Program-made: the position numbers and the translations under genes
Shown here: positions 10,907 through 23,324 of the stretch, piece after piece
How positions within the stretch are numbered: the stretch's first letter is position 1
Layout: every line of letters starts with the position of its first letter
Notes under the pieces: model-generated
The model's input: the letters and a program-made list of their open reading frames with translations, nothing else
What the model was told of the DNA's origin: nothing
Databases searched by the model: none
NCBI GenBank assembly: GCA_021464245.1
Contig: JADCRB010000068.1
Location: forward strand, 12,718,544 to 12,782,543
Reading direction: 5' to 3'
Length of the DNA stretch: 64,000 bases
Origin: Carallia brachiata
Taxonomy: Eukaryota; Streptophyta; Magnoliopsida; Malpighiales; Rhizophoraceae

Positions 10907-13560
10907 TATAAATGACATGAGTTTAAGAATTCTAAATGAACAAATGACATTCTACGTGACAGAGAAAGTTTAAAGTAGTAATGAGTTAATAGGATAATTA
11001 TTAAAATTATTAAATAAATAACTTTGTAATTTTTCTTACAGTTTTATTATTTTTATATTATTTTTATAGTATGCATGCTAATATTCTGCCGATTTTTCTT
11101 TTTTCTTTCAATTTCTTCTTATTTGTAGTATATTATATATATATATTATATTATGTGAGAGAGAGAGAGAGAGTTATAAATAATATGAGTTTAAGAATGG
11201 GATATGTAATTTTTTAATTTTAAATTTATATTTTTTTATATATAAGTTTTAAACTTTTTTAACATTTTATTTGAATAATAAATATTTTAATTTTTACTAA
11301 ATCAGTCATTTCTTTCACGAAAAATAGTCAATTTATTAATACATGAGTTTAATTTGGTGAAAATTATTAAAAAAAATTCAAATACTCAAATTAAATATTT
11401 TTTTAATTAATAAATATACGAATTAAATATGCAGAGTGCAATACTTTTTGATGAAAATTTTTTTTAATTAGTGTATTTAACTATTTTTTTCAAATAATTT
11501 TTGTAAAGTTAAAATTATTTTTTTAATAGATTGATCGCTTTTCATCGATAGATAGACTGATTTGGTAAGAAATCAAAAGATTTAAAATTCAAATGAAATC
11601 TAAAAAATGTTTATAATTCATATGCAAAAAGTAAAAGATTTAGAACTAGAAAAATACACATCTCGCTTAAGAATTCTAAACAATAAAATAATGAACAACA
11701 ATTTATAAATGATAATGATTTAATCAAATAAATATTAATATAAAATATTATATTTGAGAAACTGAAAGAAAAAAATTTCCCTCAACTTTCCCTTATTTGT
11801 TGCAAATTATTGAATGTATTGTATATTATGTGAGAGAGAAAGTTTCAAATGATAATGCTTTAATGGGATAATTATTGAAATTATTAAATATATGATTTTA
11901 TAACTTTTCTCACAATCACATTATATTTACAGGATGCATGCCAATATTCTCCTGGTTTTTCCTTAAATACAATCATACATCATCTGTTATATATAATTTA
12001 TATTTGAAATTTCTCTCAACTTTTCCTCATTTATAACAAACCATTAAATATATTGTATATTATGAGAGTTATAAATGGTATGAGTTTAAGAATTCTAAAT
12101 GGTAAAATAAATAAATGACATCCTAATGTGAGAGAAAAAGTTTTAATTGATAATGATTTAATAAGATAATTATTAAAATTATTCAATAAATGATTTTGTA
12201 ACTTTTCTTATAATTACATTATCTTTATAGTATGTATGCCAATATTATCCCAAATTTTCCTTAAATACACAATCATATATATATTTATATTTAGGAAGCA
12301 TAGTGAAAAATTTCTCTCCGCTTTCCTTTTTTTGTAGCAAAGCATTGAATGTATAGTATACTATGTCAGAGAGAGAAATTTATAAATGGTATGAGTTTAA
12401 GAATTCTAAATCATATCATGCATATAATATTATATTTGGAAAGCTGAAAAAAAAAAAAACTATTGAATGTATCCTATATTATATTAGAGAGACAAGAGAG
12501 TTATAAATGGCGTGAGTTTAAGAATTCTAAATGATAAAATAAATAAATGACATCTTAACATGAGTGAGAAAGTTTTAAATGGTAATGATTTAATGGGATA
12601 ATTATTAAAATTATCAAATAAATGATTTTATAACTTTTCTCACAATTACATTATCATTATAGTATGCATGCCAATATTCTTTTGATTTTTCCTTAAATAC
12701 AAATCATTTAAGTAATAATTGATGTGCAAATTTATAGTCTATCATGTGATTTGAAAAATTAGATGTGTTAAAATCATGGTGGACATTAGATGGCAAACAA
12801 AATTTTATAGGCTATATGACCAATAGCGGATGAAAAATAAGATAATAATAGTCACACTAAAAAATGTAACGATAATAAAATAGATAGAAAATAAGATACT
12901 AATCATTGATAAAAATTGAAAATAATTAGTAAAAATAAAATTGATGCTATTTACAAAAAAAAAATTAATTAAAATTATGTAGAATTAAAAAATTATTATA
13001 TATACAATATTATATTTGAAAAGTTGAGAAAAAATTTTTCTCTCAGCTTCTACTTATTTGTAGCAAACTATTGAATGCATTGTATATTATGTGAGACAGA
13101 GTTATAAATGGTATGAGTTTTAAGAATTCTAACTGGCAAAATAAATAAATGACATCCTAAAATAAGAGAGAAAATCTTAAATGGTAATATGATTTTATGG
13201 GATAATTATTAAAATTATTAAATAAATGATTTTGTAACTTTTATTGTAATTACATTATCTTTATAGTTATGCATGTCAATATTCTCCCGATTTTTTCTTA
13301 AATACAAATGATTTAAGTAATAATTAATGTGCAAATTTATAGTCTATCATGTGATTTGAAAAATTAGATGTGTTAAAATCATGGTGGACATTAGAGGGCA
13401 AACTAATTTTTATTGCTTATATCACCAATAGCAGATGCAAAATAAGATAGTAATAGTCAAACTAAAAAATGTAATGATATTTAAATAGAAAATAAGAAAT
13501 TAATCATTGATGAAAAATAAATTAATTAAAATTATGTAAAATAAAAAATTAATCCGTGCA
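10907..13560 (+). repeat. Degenerate tandem repeat array, five or more units
   Basis: A unit recurs containing GAGTTTAAGAATTCTAAAT, then AAAATAAATAAATGACATCC, then GGGATAATTATTAAAATTAT, and then GCATGCCAATATTCT. The last marker occurs near 11072, 11933, 12231, 12662 and 13266, and the AAGAATTCTAA marker near 10928, 11670, 12090, 12394, 12521 and 13122. Spacing is uneven (about 300-860 bp), which suggests units with internal deletions. The two best-matching units, about 12560-12960 and 13160-13550, lie about 604 bp apart. No coding frame persists across units. Confidence 0.8.
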
Positions 13561-13739
13561 AAACGCAAGCTAAATCCTGATTTAATTTATATATACATAT
13601 GGAAAGATGAGGTGGAAGAAGATGGCACGTGCTTTACACGTGTATTTAATTTTTTTCTTATTAGGTCCGTCCGACCCAAATAAAATGTTCGTTACAGCGC
13701 GGGCCATAACGAACCGGGTTTGAAATCGTACGAATATTC

Positions 13740-14033
13740 AAAGTGTTTTTGTTTGTATAAAAATATTTTATAGGAAAATTTTTTTCTCATTTTTCCTATT
13801 TATTTCATATAAAATATTTTATAGTAGAAAATTTGGGAAAAATTTTGAGATTTTAAGAAAAATAACTTCTCCTTTTTCTGAATTGAAGTTATTTTCCAGA
13901 AAAAAAAAAACAAAGTGTGTTTTAAATAAGTGATAAGGAAAAATCATTATTTTCACTATAAATATTTTTTTTTACAAATATTTTACAAAAATAAATTATT
14001 TTATAGGAAACAAACGGACCTATAATTGAAATG
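13740..14033 (+). mobile_element. MITE family 2, copy B
   Basis: This is the partner of 4022-4312, with the same terminal TTTTTGTTTGT ... AAACAAACGGACCTAT arrangement, the same TAAAATATTTTATAG near the left end and the same CATTATTTTCACTATAAAT near the right end. It follows the tandem array. Read on the other strand its middle overlaps the short frame 13922-14152, which I reject as a gene. Confidence 0.65.
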
Positions 14034-14154
14034 AAAATTGCCACCGAAGGTCGCAGTTTACAGGTGATTTGATGTGTTGTCTTCAGCATTGATTCAGGCT
14101 TAAAATTTCGTGCCCACGTTCTTTCATTATTTGGAATTCTTGTGAGCATCACGT

Positions 14155-14275
14155 ATAAAGTTTTAAACTTATTAACACCATGGTTGAATTTGAAAGAAGA
14201 TCTGTTTTAAATTCAGTAGTGCTTCAACGGTGGATCTTCCTTATGGAAGAGGTTAAATGAGAATGTTAACGGGTA
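14155..14275 (+). repeat. Dispersed repeat, copy 2 (partner at 1095-1205)
   Basis: See the first copy. Shared order: AAACTTATTAACAC, GAAAGAAGATC, a CAAC..T.TTCC block, AAGAGGTTAAATGAGAATG, GTTAACG. Confidence 0.45.
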
Positions 14276-15480
14276 ATTCTCAGTTTCGATTTAAGGATTT
14301 GATGACCGTTCTGCAAGGTGATTTTTTTTCGTTTAAAAAAAATGAAAATCATTATTTACTCTTTGCTATAAACCCACAAACTCTGCTGGATCCCAATCTC
14401 TCAATAAATATAGCAAGTAAAACATTTTTCTGCCAATCGACTTTTAATAGAGTAATACTCAATGAAATGTAATACCGAGTTTAAATTTTAGCATCAAAGA
14501 AAATTTCTACTAAATAAAAAATTTTTGGTCAACTTTGTAACAACAGTAATAGAAGGAGAGACATCAGCCAAAAACATTACATCAAGACGGGCAGTGATAC
14601 AGTGTATCTATCCCCTAAATTTTTGCGGCCAGATTTAAGCCCAATAGCCCTAGACAATTTTTTCACTATTCAGTAAGTAATTTCATCGCCAAATTATTGC
14701 ATGTAATATTTCAAATTTTTCTTAGGACTTATTATTAGTGTTATTGATTGTTATTATTGATTATCATTTTTTGTTGCAAGGTGATTTTTTTGCTTAATTC
14801 AGGGAATTTTGTAGAAAAAAAGACCATATATTGAATTAGATTATATTATTCAAAAAAAAAAAAATTAAGATATGGCTTATACAATACCTTTTACGGAGTT
14901 TATGCCAATTAAATACTTGGAAGTATAAAAAGCTATTTTATTGGGAAGAGTAGTCCTGCTCTAGTTGGAAATTAGAATTACAATCTCTTTCTCCAGAATA
15001 TGTTTTGGTGGAATGTGTTATGAGTCCAGTGAATTTTCTTAGAAGAATTATAAAGTGCTTTCTACTGTACTGGATACCGTCAAGCACGACTTAAGACTGC
15101 AGGACAAAAAAAAACAAAGCACATTGGGAAGACACTTTATTGTTTTGAATTCCTTTCCGCATTACTTCTCTTTTGTGAAGTTTTTCCTGGCATTTTTCTG
15201 TGGATGAAGGTTCATTCTATTTTGCTTTGTTCATGTTGCGATGAGGATTTGGTCTATTACTGGCTTTTGGAGATGATGCGACACTCTCTCTTTATACTTT
15301 TTATGCCATTTTTCGGCAAATGCTAATATTAATTACAATTAATGCAACTGATAGATAGCACAAGAAGAGCATTTGGGAAATAAGATGTTCAAGTGTGATT
15401 TGTGGTTAATCTCATCGATGGTCTTAAAAGTTATATTATTTTCGTTCTACCAACATTCTTCTGTCATTCGGCTATGGCAG
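14276..15480. other. Upstream of the PIG-A-like exons; no further exon found
   Basis: I searched this stretch for the N-terminal and nucleotide-sugar-binding parts expected of PIG-A and found none. The stretch is AT-rich with poly(A) and poly(T) runs. The frame 14257-14472 has no recognisable domain. Confidence 0.5.
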
Positions 15481-16460
15481 CTCTCTAACTGAAGCATTCT
15501 GCATAGCCATATTAGAAGCTGCAAGTTGTGGACTTTTGACCGTTAGTACGCGTGTAGGGGGTGTCCCAGAGGTATGTATTAACAGATATTTCCTTCTCTT
15601 TATGGATAAAATGCAACTAGTGTTTGTAATAGTTCACTCATGACATTCTGAAGGGATATTTATTACAACCTAAACAATGTACTCAGCTACTTTGGGCCTT
15701 CTGTGAGTTCAGGTGCTACCAGAGGATATGATTGTACTCTCAGAGCCAGATCCTGGTGACATGGTGCAAGCAATTAGGAAACCAATATCTCTACTTCCAA
15801 AAATTGATCCGCAGATTATGCATGAACGTGTAAGTGATATCATTTGTGAGTTTTTTCATTTCTTCTCTTTGTTAACTACTCATACTTTCGACATGGGAAT
15901 GGTTTATTTTGTCACATTCTGTTGCTAGATGAAAAAGCTCTATGATTGGCATGACATTGCAAAAAGGACAGAGATCGTATATGATCGTGCTTTGAAATGC
16001 CCTAATCAAGGTCTTCTGGAGCGGCTCTCACGGTATGCAAGCAAAAGATTAACTAATTGGGTGTATGTTAGCTCCTCCAGAAACCACTGAATGTTTGTAT
16101 GTTTTAGACGTGATCCAAAATTAATTTATTAAACCTCTCCTCGTGTGGAAACTTGAACAACTTAATAGCTAACAGAAGATGCATTCTGAGCTTGCCCTTT
16201 GGATATTAGGTATCTTGCCTGTGGCGCTTGGGCAGGCAAGCTTTTCGCCTTGGTTATGATCGTCGATTTTTGCTTTGGCATCTATTGCAGCTATGGCAGG
16301 TACAACCTACTTCTACATGTCTCGGTCTGAATGCAACAACTGTTTTGAGCCTTCTTACTGTTTTTTACTTCTCCTAATATTTCAGCCAGCAGAAAATATT
16401 GAAGAGGTGCCAGATTTTGTGGTATCTAATTGCCAAGACGAACGTTGCACTGAGATGTAG
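15481..16460 (+). pseudogene. PIGA: PIG-A-like GPI GlcNAc-transferase, 3' exons only
   Basis: PIG-A is the catalytic subunit that moves GlcNAc from UDP-GlcNAc to phosphatidylinositol, the first step of GPI-anchor synthesis at the ER. Five exons are readable: 15481-15571 ([27 protein letters not shown]), 15713-15829 (LPEDMIVLSEPDPGDMV), 15929-16032 (YDWHDIAKRTEIVYDRAL), 16210-16299 (YLACGAWAGKL) and 16386-16460 (ENIEEVPDF, ending CTEM). All carry GT-AG borders and their phases agree. The first exon holds the GT4 donor-binding helix ([14 protein letters not shown]). Everything N-terminal to it, several hundred residues of the usual protein, is absent. In the fourth exon a T run at 16267-16271 is one T short, which shifts the frame of the hydrophobic C-terminal segment. 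Adding that length back makes the last exon fall in phase. I infer a truncated copy. Confidence 0.82.
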
Positions 16461-16560
16461 TGAAAATCAAAGCTTGAGTTGATAATTCTACTTTCCATGG
16501 TTCCATGGCTTTCCCGTCCATCTTTCACTTATAAATCATCTGGTAAGCGTGTGGAAGGGA

Positions 16561-16699
16561 GTCTTGATCAACTTGTTCTTTCGTTCTTTGCAGCAAACCC
16601 TATGCGTGAAAGCAAAGTTCTGTATTGGGAGTTTTGATCAACTTGTTCTTTCGTTCTTTGTAGTAACCCTATGCGTGAAAGCAAAAGTTCTGTATTGGT
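16561..16699 (+). repeat. 70-bp tandem duplication
   Basis: Two adjacent units, 16561-16630 and 16631-16699, share GATCAACTTGTTCTTTCG, ACCCTATGCGTGAAAGC and GTTCTGTATTGG, with few differences. They lie in what would be the 3' flank of the PIG-A-like exons. Confidence 0.9.
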
Positions 16700-17149
16700 G
16701 GTAACTGGTAAGTGATGATTTTGCTTTCTTGCAACACTCTTCCTCTCAGCTTGGGAGTTGAGAACGGAACAACCGCTTGTTTGGTAAGCCTAGTGTTAAT
16801 TTTTTCGTTTTGTTTTTTAAATGTTTATTGACCCGAACTTGAGATCTTTAACATCACTTTGTACATGTACTAATCGAACGATATTAGCATGCCATATTTG
16901 GCATACTGCCCATGTTCGTTGTTCTAGTGAATCACTAAACTAGATGCCAAAGGGCAAGCTCCGGACTCTGGAGTTGATGACATCTTTTTTCTTTAAATAG
17001 TAAAAAAAATCTAATGCGAGTGTGACAGTCATGAGATCTGTGAGCAATTGCCAAAGTAATTATTACTTGTTTAAGTCTCGTTCAACTACTTTCAAGTGAC
17101 AGACTTACTATTTGAGCACCATTGGGCCCAATAGGTCTCTCCCAAGTGT

Positions 17150-17295
17150 TAACAAGTCTTGAATCGACAATTGCGCTCCTGTTAAATTACAAGTAATTGG
17201 GGTAAGTAAAATTTTCAGCGCGGGGACTTGAACTTAAGCCTTGACAAGGGGAGACATGTTGAATAACTACTAGATTATCACTTCGAGTGGTTGGA
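17150..17295 (-). repeat. tRNA-derived SINE-like relic
   Basis: The minus strand shows a box-A-like GATAATCTAGTAGTTAT and a box-B-like AGTTCAAGTCCCC, followed by AAAATTTTACTTA. The relics at 28565-28650 and 1888-1975 are organised in the same way. Confidence 0.5.
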
Positions 17296-17299
17296 GTCT

Positions 17300-19008
17300 A
17301 TAATATTATTGCTTAGAAACTAATTATATGTTATATCAGTGGTAAGTACTTTAATTAATACCCATGTATAATTAACACCCGTCTTTTTGCTGCAATATTT
17401 GATCAATAGTAGGGGAGGTGGTGCCTACAACACAACTCATTTGACAATCACCGATTTGTATTAGCATGACCGGAAACCAATTATTTTACAACTCCGTGTT
17501 ATTATTGGGTTGGATGACAAGGGTATAACTTTGAAACAACTGTGTTGTGGTGGAGGGCTATCTGCAAAAGAGCAATCAATATTTTACAGGTTAGGTGTTT
17601 AAGAACACATCAACAACATGGAGCTATTGCTTGTTGCCAACTAATCGGGTGTACTATAAACATACAAGCTTAATCAAACAATGTGATCAATGGCATTATC
17701 ACATCTGTTACAATTCAGTTTTTCGACTTTTCTTTGACTATCTTATGCAATAGAAAATTTTATGACGGTGAGATTTACAGATAGAGGCAGTGAAAGATTT
17801 TTAGAATAGTCAAGAAAAGAACGATTTGAATTGTGATAAATATCATTATTCCTTCATATGCTAAACATTTGGCTGCTAGATTCAATCCATTTATTTAGCA
17901 ACAATTTTTTTAAGGAGCTGTGGCAATGTATATTTACTAAGAAACTTGGTTTATTAAAACAAGTTGGTAAGTTAAATCTTGTCATAAATTAGGTTAATAG
18001 AATGAGCCTACTCAAAACATTTTCTTAAAGAAACAGCTTGCTTTGACGCCAAGGATAGAGACAAATAGCATTGCACATGGCTTTCCAGTAAGTAGCCTCA
18101 CAAGCACATAATTAACAACTTGTTTTCCTTCTCAGCAATTTTGGACTACTGTTTGCATCCTACCATTAATTTGAAGGAAGTAGTTATTTGAGCTGAGAGG
18201 GATCAAGTTATTTTATATATATATTTTTTTATAAGTTTTCTTGCATGTTAATTGTAGTAATTTTGCATGTCATAAATTTAAAAAAAAAAAAATCTTGGTG
18301 AAACTTATGATACTTATAGATAAAATTGATGTACAATAGAATTATAAATAATATCTATATTACTTCATTTAGTCTCCACTCAATCCATCTCCACTCGATT
18401 AAGGTATCATTTTCCTAATTTGAATGACTAATAAGTGCTATGGCGGCCGTAATCTATCCATCGACAAAGGTTGGTTAAGGGTTGTTCCAATGAGCACAAT
18501 GTGTTTTCCTGCCTTATTGACCAAAGTTAAAATTTTGGTGTCAGAAACGTCTCAATAATTAAAATTAAAATTGTTATTTTTAAAGATTTAGGTTCTAATC
18601 AAAGTACGGATATCAAATTCACGAGAATAGAGAAAGTTATCTTTATTACATAACTATTGACCAATGAACTTCTTAATAGATTAAAAAAAAAAGGGGGTAA
18701 TTTAGTGTAGTTTATTTTGAAATTTACAGCAATTTATCTTGAAGCTGGATAATATATGGGGAAAATCAATCTGTAATATTATCTAATCGCAATACGCAAA
18801 ATCCATAGAATTTGGTTTGAGCAACAAAACTGAATTCAGAAAATGTTCTTTACGTTTTTTTTTTCCAATATCAAATTAATTTTTAGAGAATTAAGTTTCA
18901 ATTTGAGCTAGCATGGTTAATGTAAGGAATAATCAATCAAGTGCTTCTTGAATGATGCAAAAATTTACATAATGTATAATTTTCTAAAAGTATTGTATAC
19001 ATTTTCAG
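17300..19008. other. No gene recognised
   Basis: I looked for exons that could precede the terminal exon at 19009 and found none I can support. The region is AT-rich with short scattered frames. Confidence 0.5.
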
Positions 19009-19310
19009 TAAGTGATACTAGGAAGAAGATTGAAGGTCTAGATGCATGGTCTGAGTCAGTTGACTATGCTCAAGCTCCATCTACATCTAGGTTGATAGAA
19101 GAGCCAAACTCATTCAACATTCAGATAGGTCTGGCCTCTGAGGATCATTTAGAATTGGAAGATCAGAATTTAACAGAATTAGTTGGGATAGAGAACAGAG
19201 AAAATACTTTTAGTAAGTCAGATTTTTATAGTGCAAATGATGTCACAAATCTGTCATTGAGCAGTCATTTAAATGGTGGTGATGTAACATACTTGCCTGT
19301 TGAGATTTGA
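19009..19310 (+). CDS. Terminal exon of an unidentified protein
   Basis: An open frame begins right after a plausible acceptor (ATTTTCAG at 19001-19008) and ends with TGA at 19308-19310. The peptide starts SDTRKKIEGLDAWSES and is then hydrophilic, rich in Ser, Asn, Glu and Leu, with no membrane segment or known motif. It ends VTYLPVEI. The composition is far from the AT-driven Lys/Ile/Phe-rich noise frames nearby, so I think it was once a coding exon. The following 180 bases are less AT-rich and read like a 3' UTR. No upstream exons were found, so it may be a last-exon fragment carried by duplication. I do not recognise the family. Confidence 0.45.
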
Positions 19311-19749
19311 AAGCCTTGCATGATTTATTTGCCAGTTGTTCTTCTGTGATGTCCTTGAACACCATTTATCATTGCAAGTCATTGTAAGATGCCAAAGAAT
19401 GTAAATTTTGCTTTGTAGTTTTGCAGAGCGAAATCCTTTTATTCTGCTTTTTTATTAAACCAATAGCTATATTCAGGGAATTATGTATTGAGGGCATTTT
19501 GGATCCTCTATGACAATAATAATGATATTTTTGTTGTTAAATGGAACGTCTACTGAGGACTCTTTAGCAGATCATGTTTTTTATAACTGCATATAAGTTT
19601 GGTATGTTTCATGTAATTACTGACAACATGGTCTATTTTTTGTAATAGGAGCAAAGTTGAGGGTGCTGAGAGTAAATTTTTAATTGAGTAAATGACAAAA
19701 TTGACAAACATTAAAAATTTTTTAAAATTAATAAGAATACCGGAAAAGT

Positions 19750-19932
19750 ACTAATACCTATTAGTTCAAGTGACGAGGAGTTTGATTCTCCTTAAGTAAG
19801 ATCTCGAGTTCGAGTCTCGTGTATGAAAAAAATAGGCGCTGGGAAAGTTTTACCCCCTTTAATAAATTCACCCCACTCGAACTGGATTAGTTAGAGTCCA
19901 ATGGACTTTTGGATACCAAGACTTTCAGACAA
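19750..19932 (+). repeat. SINE-like element with poly(A) end
   Basis: A box-A-like region (TAGTTCAAGTGACGAGG) and a box-B-like region (GAGTTCGAGTCTCG) are followed by a body with TTTTACCCCCTTTAATAAA. It ends GATACCAAGACTTTCAGAC, followed by a run of 13 A. Pol III-type boxes plus a terminal A run fit a tRNA-derived SINE. Confidence 0.55.
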
Positions 19933-19944
19933 AAAAAAAAAAAT

Positions 19945-22495
19945 ACAGGCAAAGTGGACGGAATGTTTGAAAAATTTATCATAATTGATTGTAATTAATG
20001 ATTTATCAAAATTTGCTACCTTAATTGTGCGGGAGTTCCAATTTTTTGCATTTAATATTACTTATATATATTTGCCTTTCACATATTTTTCTCTTTTTTT
20101 CTTTTTTTTTTTATAAGAATCAAGAAATTATTGAAAAATAACTCTTTATTATGTGGAGAAGATTGATGGGGAAATATTTTGAAAGTGGGGAAAAAAAAAT
20201 AATTTTGAAAGTAAGGATCTTGCTAATAACAAATATTTTTACCTTCTCTTTTACAGTTATTGTTTACGTAGGAGATGTTAATTAGTTGTCAAAAAGTTAA
20301 ATATCAAAAATATTACAGAAATATCATTGAAAAATATTGATGTATTGATTTTTGATTAGTGTCTGTAAAAGAGAAAGTAAAAAATAACTATCTGTAGTAT
20401 AGCCCTTGAACCTTGAAAGTAAAAAGTTAAAAGGGGAATAGCTTGAAGCTAAAGGGGAAATCGGTAAAAAAAATATATGAATTTAAAAATTAATGAGCAA
20501 TAACTGGGGAGAAAATTTAGGAGTTAGGTAATTGAAAGAAATTGAAGAAGCCATTGAATGACTTTAATTTAGGTAATAGACTAATTGTGTAAGATTTAGT
20601 GGCTTTTAATTTAATTAAATTCATTTACCATTTTTATGACTCATTTATGGTAAGTTTTATTTAATGATTTAAAGCAATAATAATAGTTTGAAATATTACA
20701 AAATTTATAGTAATTAGTCATAATTTAAAATGTCGGCAACTTGACATTAATTATTTTTCAATCTCATTTAAAATTATTTTTTTAAAAAATGAAAAGTAAT
20801 TAATATGAGAAGTAAATTAGTGAGAAGTTTTCCCTTAGCTTTCCAATTATAATGTTGTCATCTATATATATATAGGCCCTGTTTCATTTTGTTGGTCCTA
20901 ATTACTGTTGTTACTAATTGTTAATTACTGTTACTAATTGTTGATTGTTGTTACTTATTATTGTTGTTGATAAATAAAATAAATGCATAGTGTTTGATTT
21001 AATTAATAGTAGCTATTTCTGATTAAATAATAAAATGACAATTTTAGATATTTTATTTCTATATTATTATAATAAATAGTGTGTTCACCTTTAGTTAATC
21101 TAAATTAGTTTTATAAAAATATATCTTATGCATTATAAATAAGAATTTATTAAATATGTGACATGATATCAACTATATAATTTATAATAAATATAATTAA
21201 TTTCACAAATATTATTTTTACTACACAAATTAATGTGTTTGAAAAAATATTATTATTTTTATTGTATAAATTATTGGTTATACAATTAAAAAACAAAAAA
21301 AATTTAATTACTATTTATTAGTAAAATAATATTATTTTATTATCTATTATTTTACTGTTTATATAGGAAAAAAAATTTGAAAAAAAATGCAGCACGTGCG
21401 TTGAACAAGCATTGCACAGTGTTGAAAAAGTTGTGATTTGGTCTCTCTTTGCGCATTGTACATGCATTGTACAGTGTGTGGTATGTTGTTATAGCTCCTC
21501 GCCTCAAATGATAAATTATAATTTTATTATGAAAAAAAAAAATAACTTGACGTTACTTTTTTAATCAGCTGTTATTTAGAGCAAAATAGTATCTCTAACA
21601 GCAAATCACAAAATTTAACTGAACACCTCTATAGCCCTTTTTTAAAAAATAAATAGCAATAGTACCCTTATAAGTAAAACCAAATACCCTGGAAAACTAA
21701 AAGAGTATTATTTATGATATCCAACAAAAAAATGAACACCCAAAAATCCAAAATTCCAATTAACAACATGTAGGAGACTTGCCAACAACTCTATCAAAAA
21801 CATATTCTAGCAGTAGCTCCTACCAAAATGTAAAGCTCAAAATCTATCACTCAATTGCACTTAAAATATGTATATTATTATTAAAAGTTGTAGTATTATT
21901 ACTATCGGGACAGTTTCTCAGGCTAAAATTTCTATCTCTGAAACCATGCCCAAAAAAATAATTGTTGTAAAGTTATCAGTATGTGTGTGATGTACTTTGG
22001 TTTGTTTTCTTTTATATTCATGTTATCAATTTCACACTAGACTAGATTGTTTTCATATTGTATATGATAATATTTAAACCTTTTGTATTTAAACCTTTTG
22101 TAATTTGGTTGTTTTGGGTTTTATCTTATGTAATTTCAATTTAGGCAATAAATCTCCTAGTAATTTTTAATTTTGGTAATTAACTCCCCTAACAACAAAT
22201 CCCATGTAATTTCAATTTAGGTAATAAATTTCCTAGTGGTTCTCAATTTTGATAATTAATATGCCTAACAACAATTTATTAAATTTATTAATAGAAATTA
22301 GTTATAATTACAATGTTTTGTGTTCACAAAAATTTCGTTATATCTTTATGTAGAAATTAACCATATATATTGTCTCGAACACCTCTATATCGACATGTGC
22401 AGTACACTAAAACTAGCAAAATACTATGAAAGATATAATATGAAATGCAACTCAAGTATACATCAAAATTCAATTTGAGAGATATATGACATTTT
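19945..22495. other. AT-rich stretch, possible MITE, no gene
   Basis: No supported gene. A segment from about 20874 (GGCCCTGTTTCATTTTG) with repeated ATTGTTAATTACTG/TTGTTGATTG motifs, to about 21640 (GAACACCTCTATAGCCC), has MITE-like ends. I cannot match a good inverted terminus. At 22080-22260 AATTTCAATTTAGG(C/T)AATAAAT recurs twice about 85 bases apart, and related AATTTTGGTAATTAAC text lies between the copies. Confidence 0.45.
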
Positions 22496-22612
22496 TATAA
22501 TTTTGGTAGATTTTATAAAGGTCTAAACTTTAGGAAAGTCAGCATCATTAGTCGTTTGAAAAGGGACAACCATTGGCAAAATAACATAGATATATTGTAT
22601 GTATATAAATTG
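22496..22612 (+). repeat. Left part of a segment duplicated at 30556-30655
   Basis: Shared in order with 30556-30655: ATAA(A/G)GG(T/C)CTAA, CTTT(T)AGGAAAGTC, GAAGGGACAA-like sequence, TTGGCAAAATA, CATA.ATAT, ATTGTATG and AATTG. The match breaks where the Mutator-like terminal repeat begins. It resumes at 28653 with ATATTTAGGTGAT, which corresponds to 30781-30830. The two flanks of the 6-kb insertion therefore correspond to a compact locus upstream of the BBE-like gene. Confidence 0.75.
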
Positions 22613-22954
22613 AAGGGATAAATAGAGATTTCACCCATCATCTTTAACATTTTTGAAATTTCATCCACAACCTTTATTTTTTTGTAATTCACCATTTACA
22701 TTCTCGCCGTCAACCTTTTCCACCATTTTTCACTAGTCAACTAGTAAGTCTGACATGTGACTGTCCAATCAATGTCACATAATTTAAGTCAAACGCCACA
22801 TCAACATATGATGATGGTGTGGCATATAATGTATCTTTCCACATATTTTTCAGAAATTTTTAATTTTCAAAAATTCAAAAGAAAAAAAATTAAAATAATT
22901 TTTAGAGACTTAAAAGTAACAAATAATAATAAAAAAAACTAGATAGCATCTGCA

Positions 22955-23043
22955 ACCTTTTTCCCTTCCACCATCGCCATATACACTGCCACTATAACCT
23001 CCTCCTCTACCACCGCATCCACCTCTTCCACCTTATCCAACTC
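22955..23043 (-). pseudogene. Glycine-rich protein fragment (captured)
   Basis: On the minus strand one frame reads GGRGGCGGRGGGYSGSVYGD. That is typical of glycine-rich RNA-binding or cell-wall protein tails. It lies directly inside the left terminal repeat of the Mutator-like element, with no start codon and no continuation. Confidence 0.5.
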
Positions 23044-23324
23044 TGAAAGATATAGTGGAGTTTAGAGTTTCGAATGAAGTTGTTGCCAAGATCCATGTCA
23101 TGGACTTCGATTGGCCTTGAGTTTATTATCTCCATTTTAGTTTCAATGCCCTGGAAAATGGGTCAATTTTCGTTCACTTGTCTCTTTTTGTTTTTGTTTT
23201 TGTTTTTTGAGGCTCATAAATCTCTACTTCCCAGGCATCATCGACATTTGCAATTGCATCCATCAACCTTTGTTGTTCATAACATATTAAATAAATGTTT
23301 CATTATTAATCTTTAATCGGCTAG

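Noticed and set aside
20874..21640. Possible large MITE
   Set aside because: The left end looks like a GGCCCTGTTT terminus but the right end does not match it well enough. Internal ATTGTT repeats may account for the impression.
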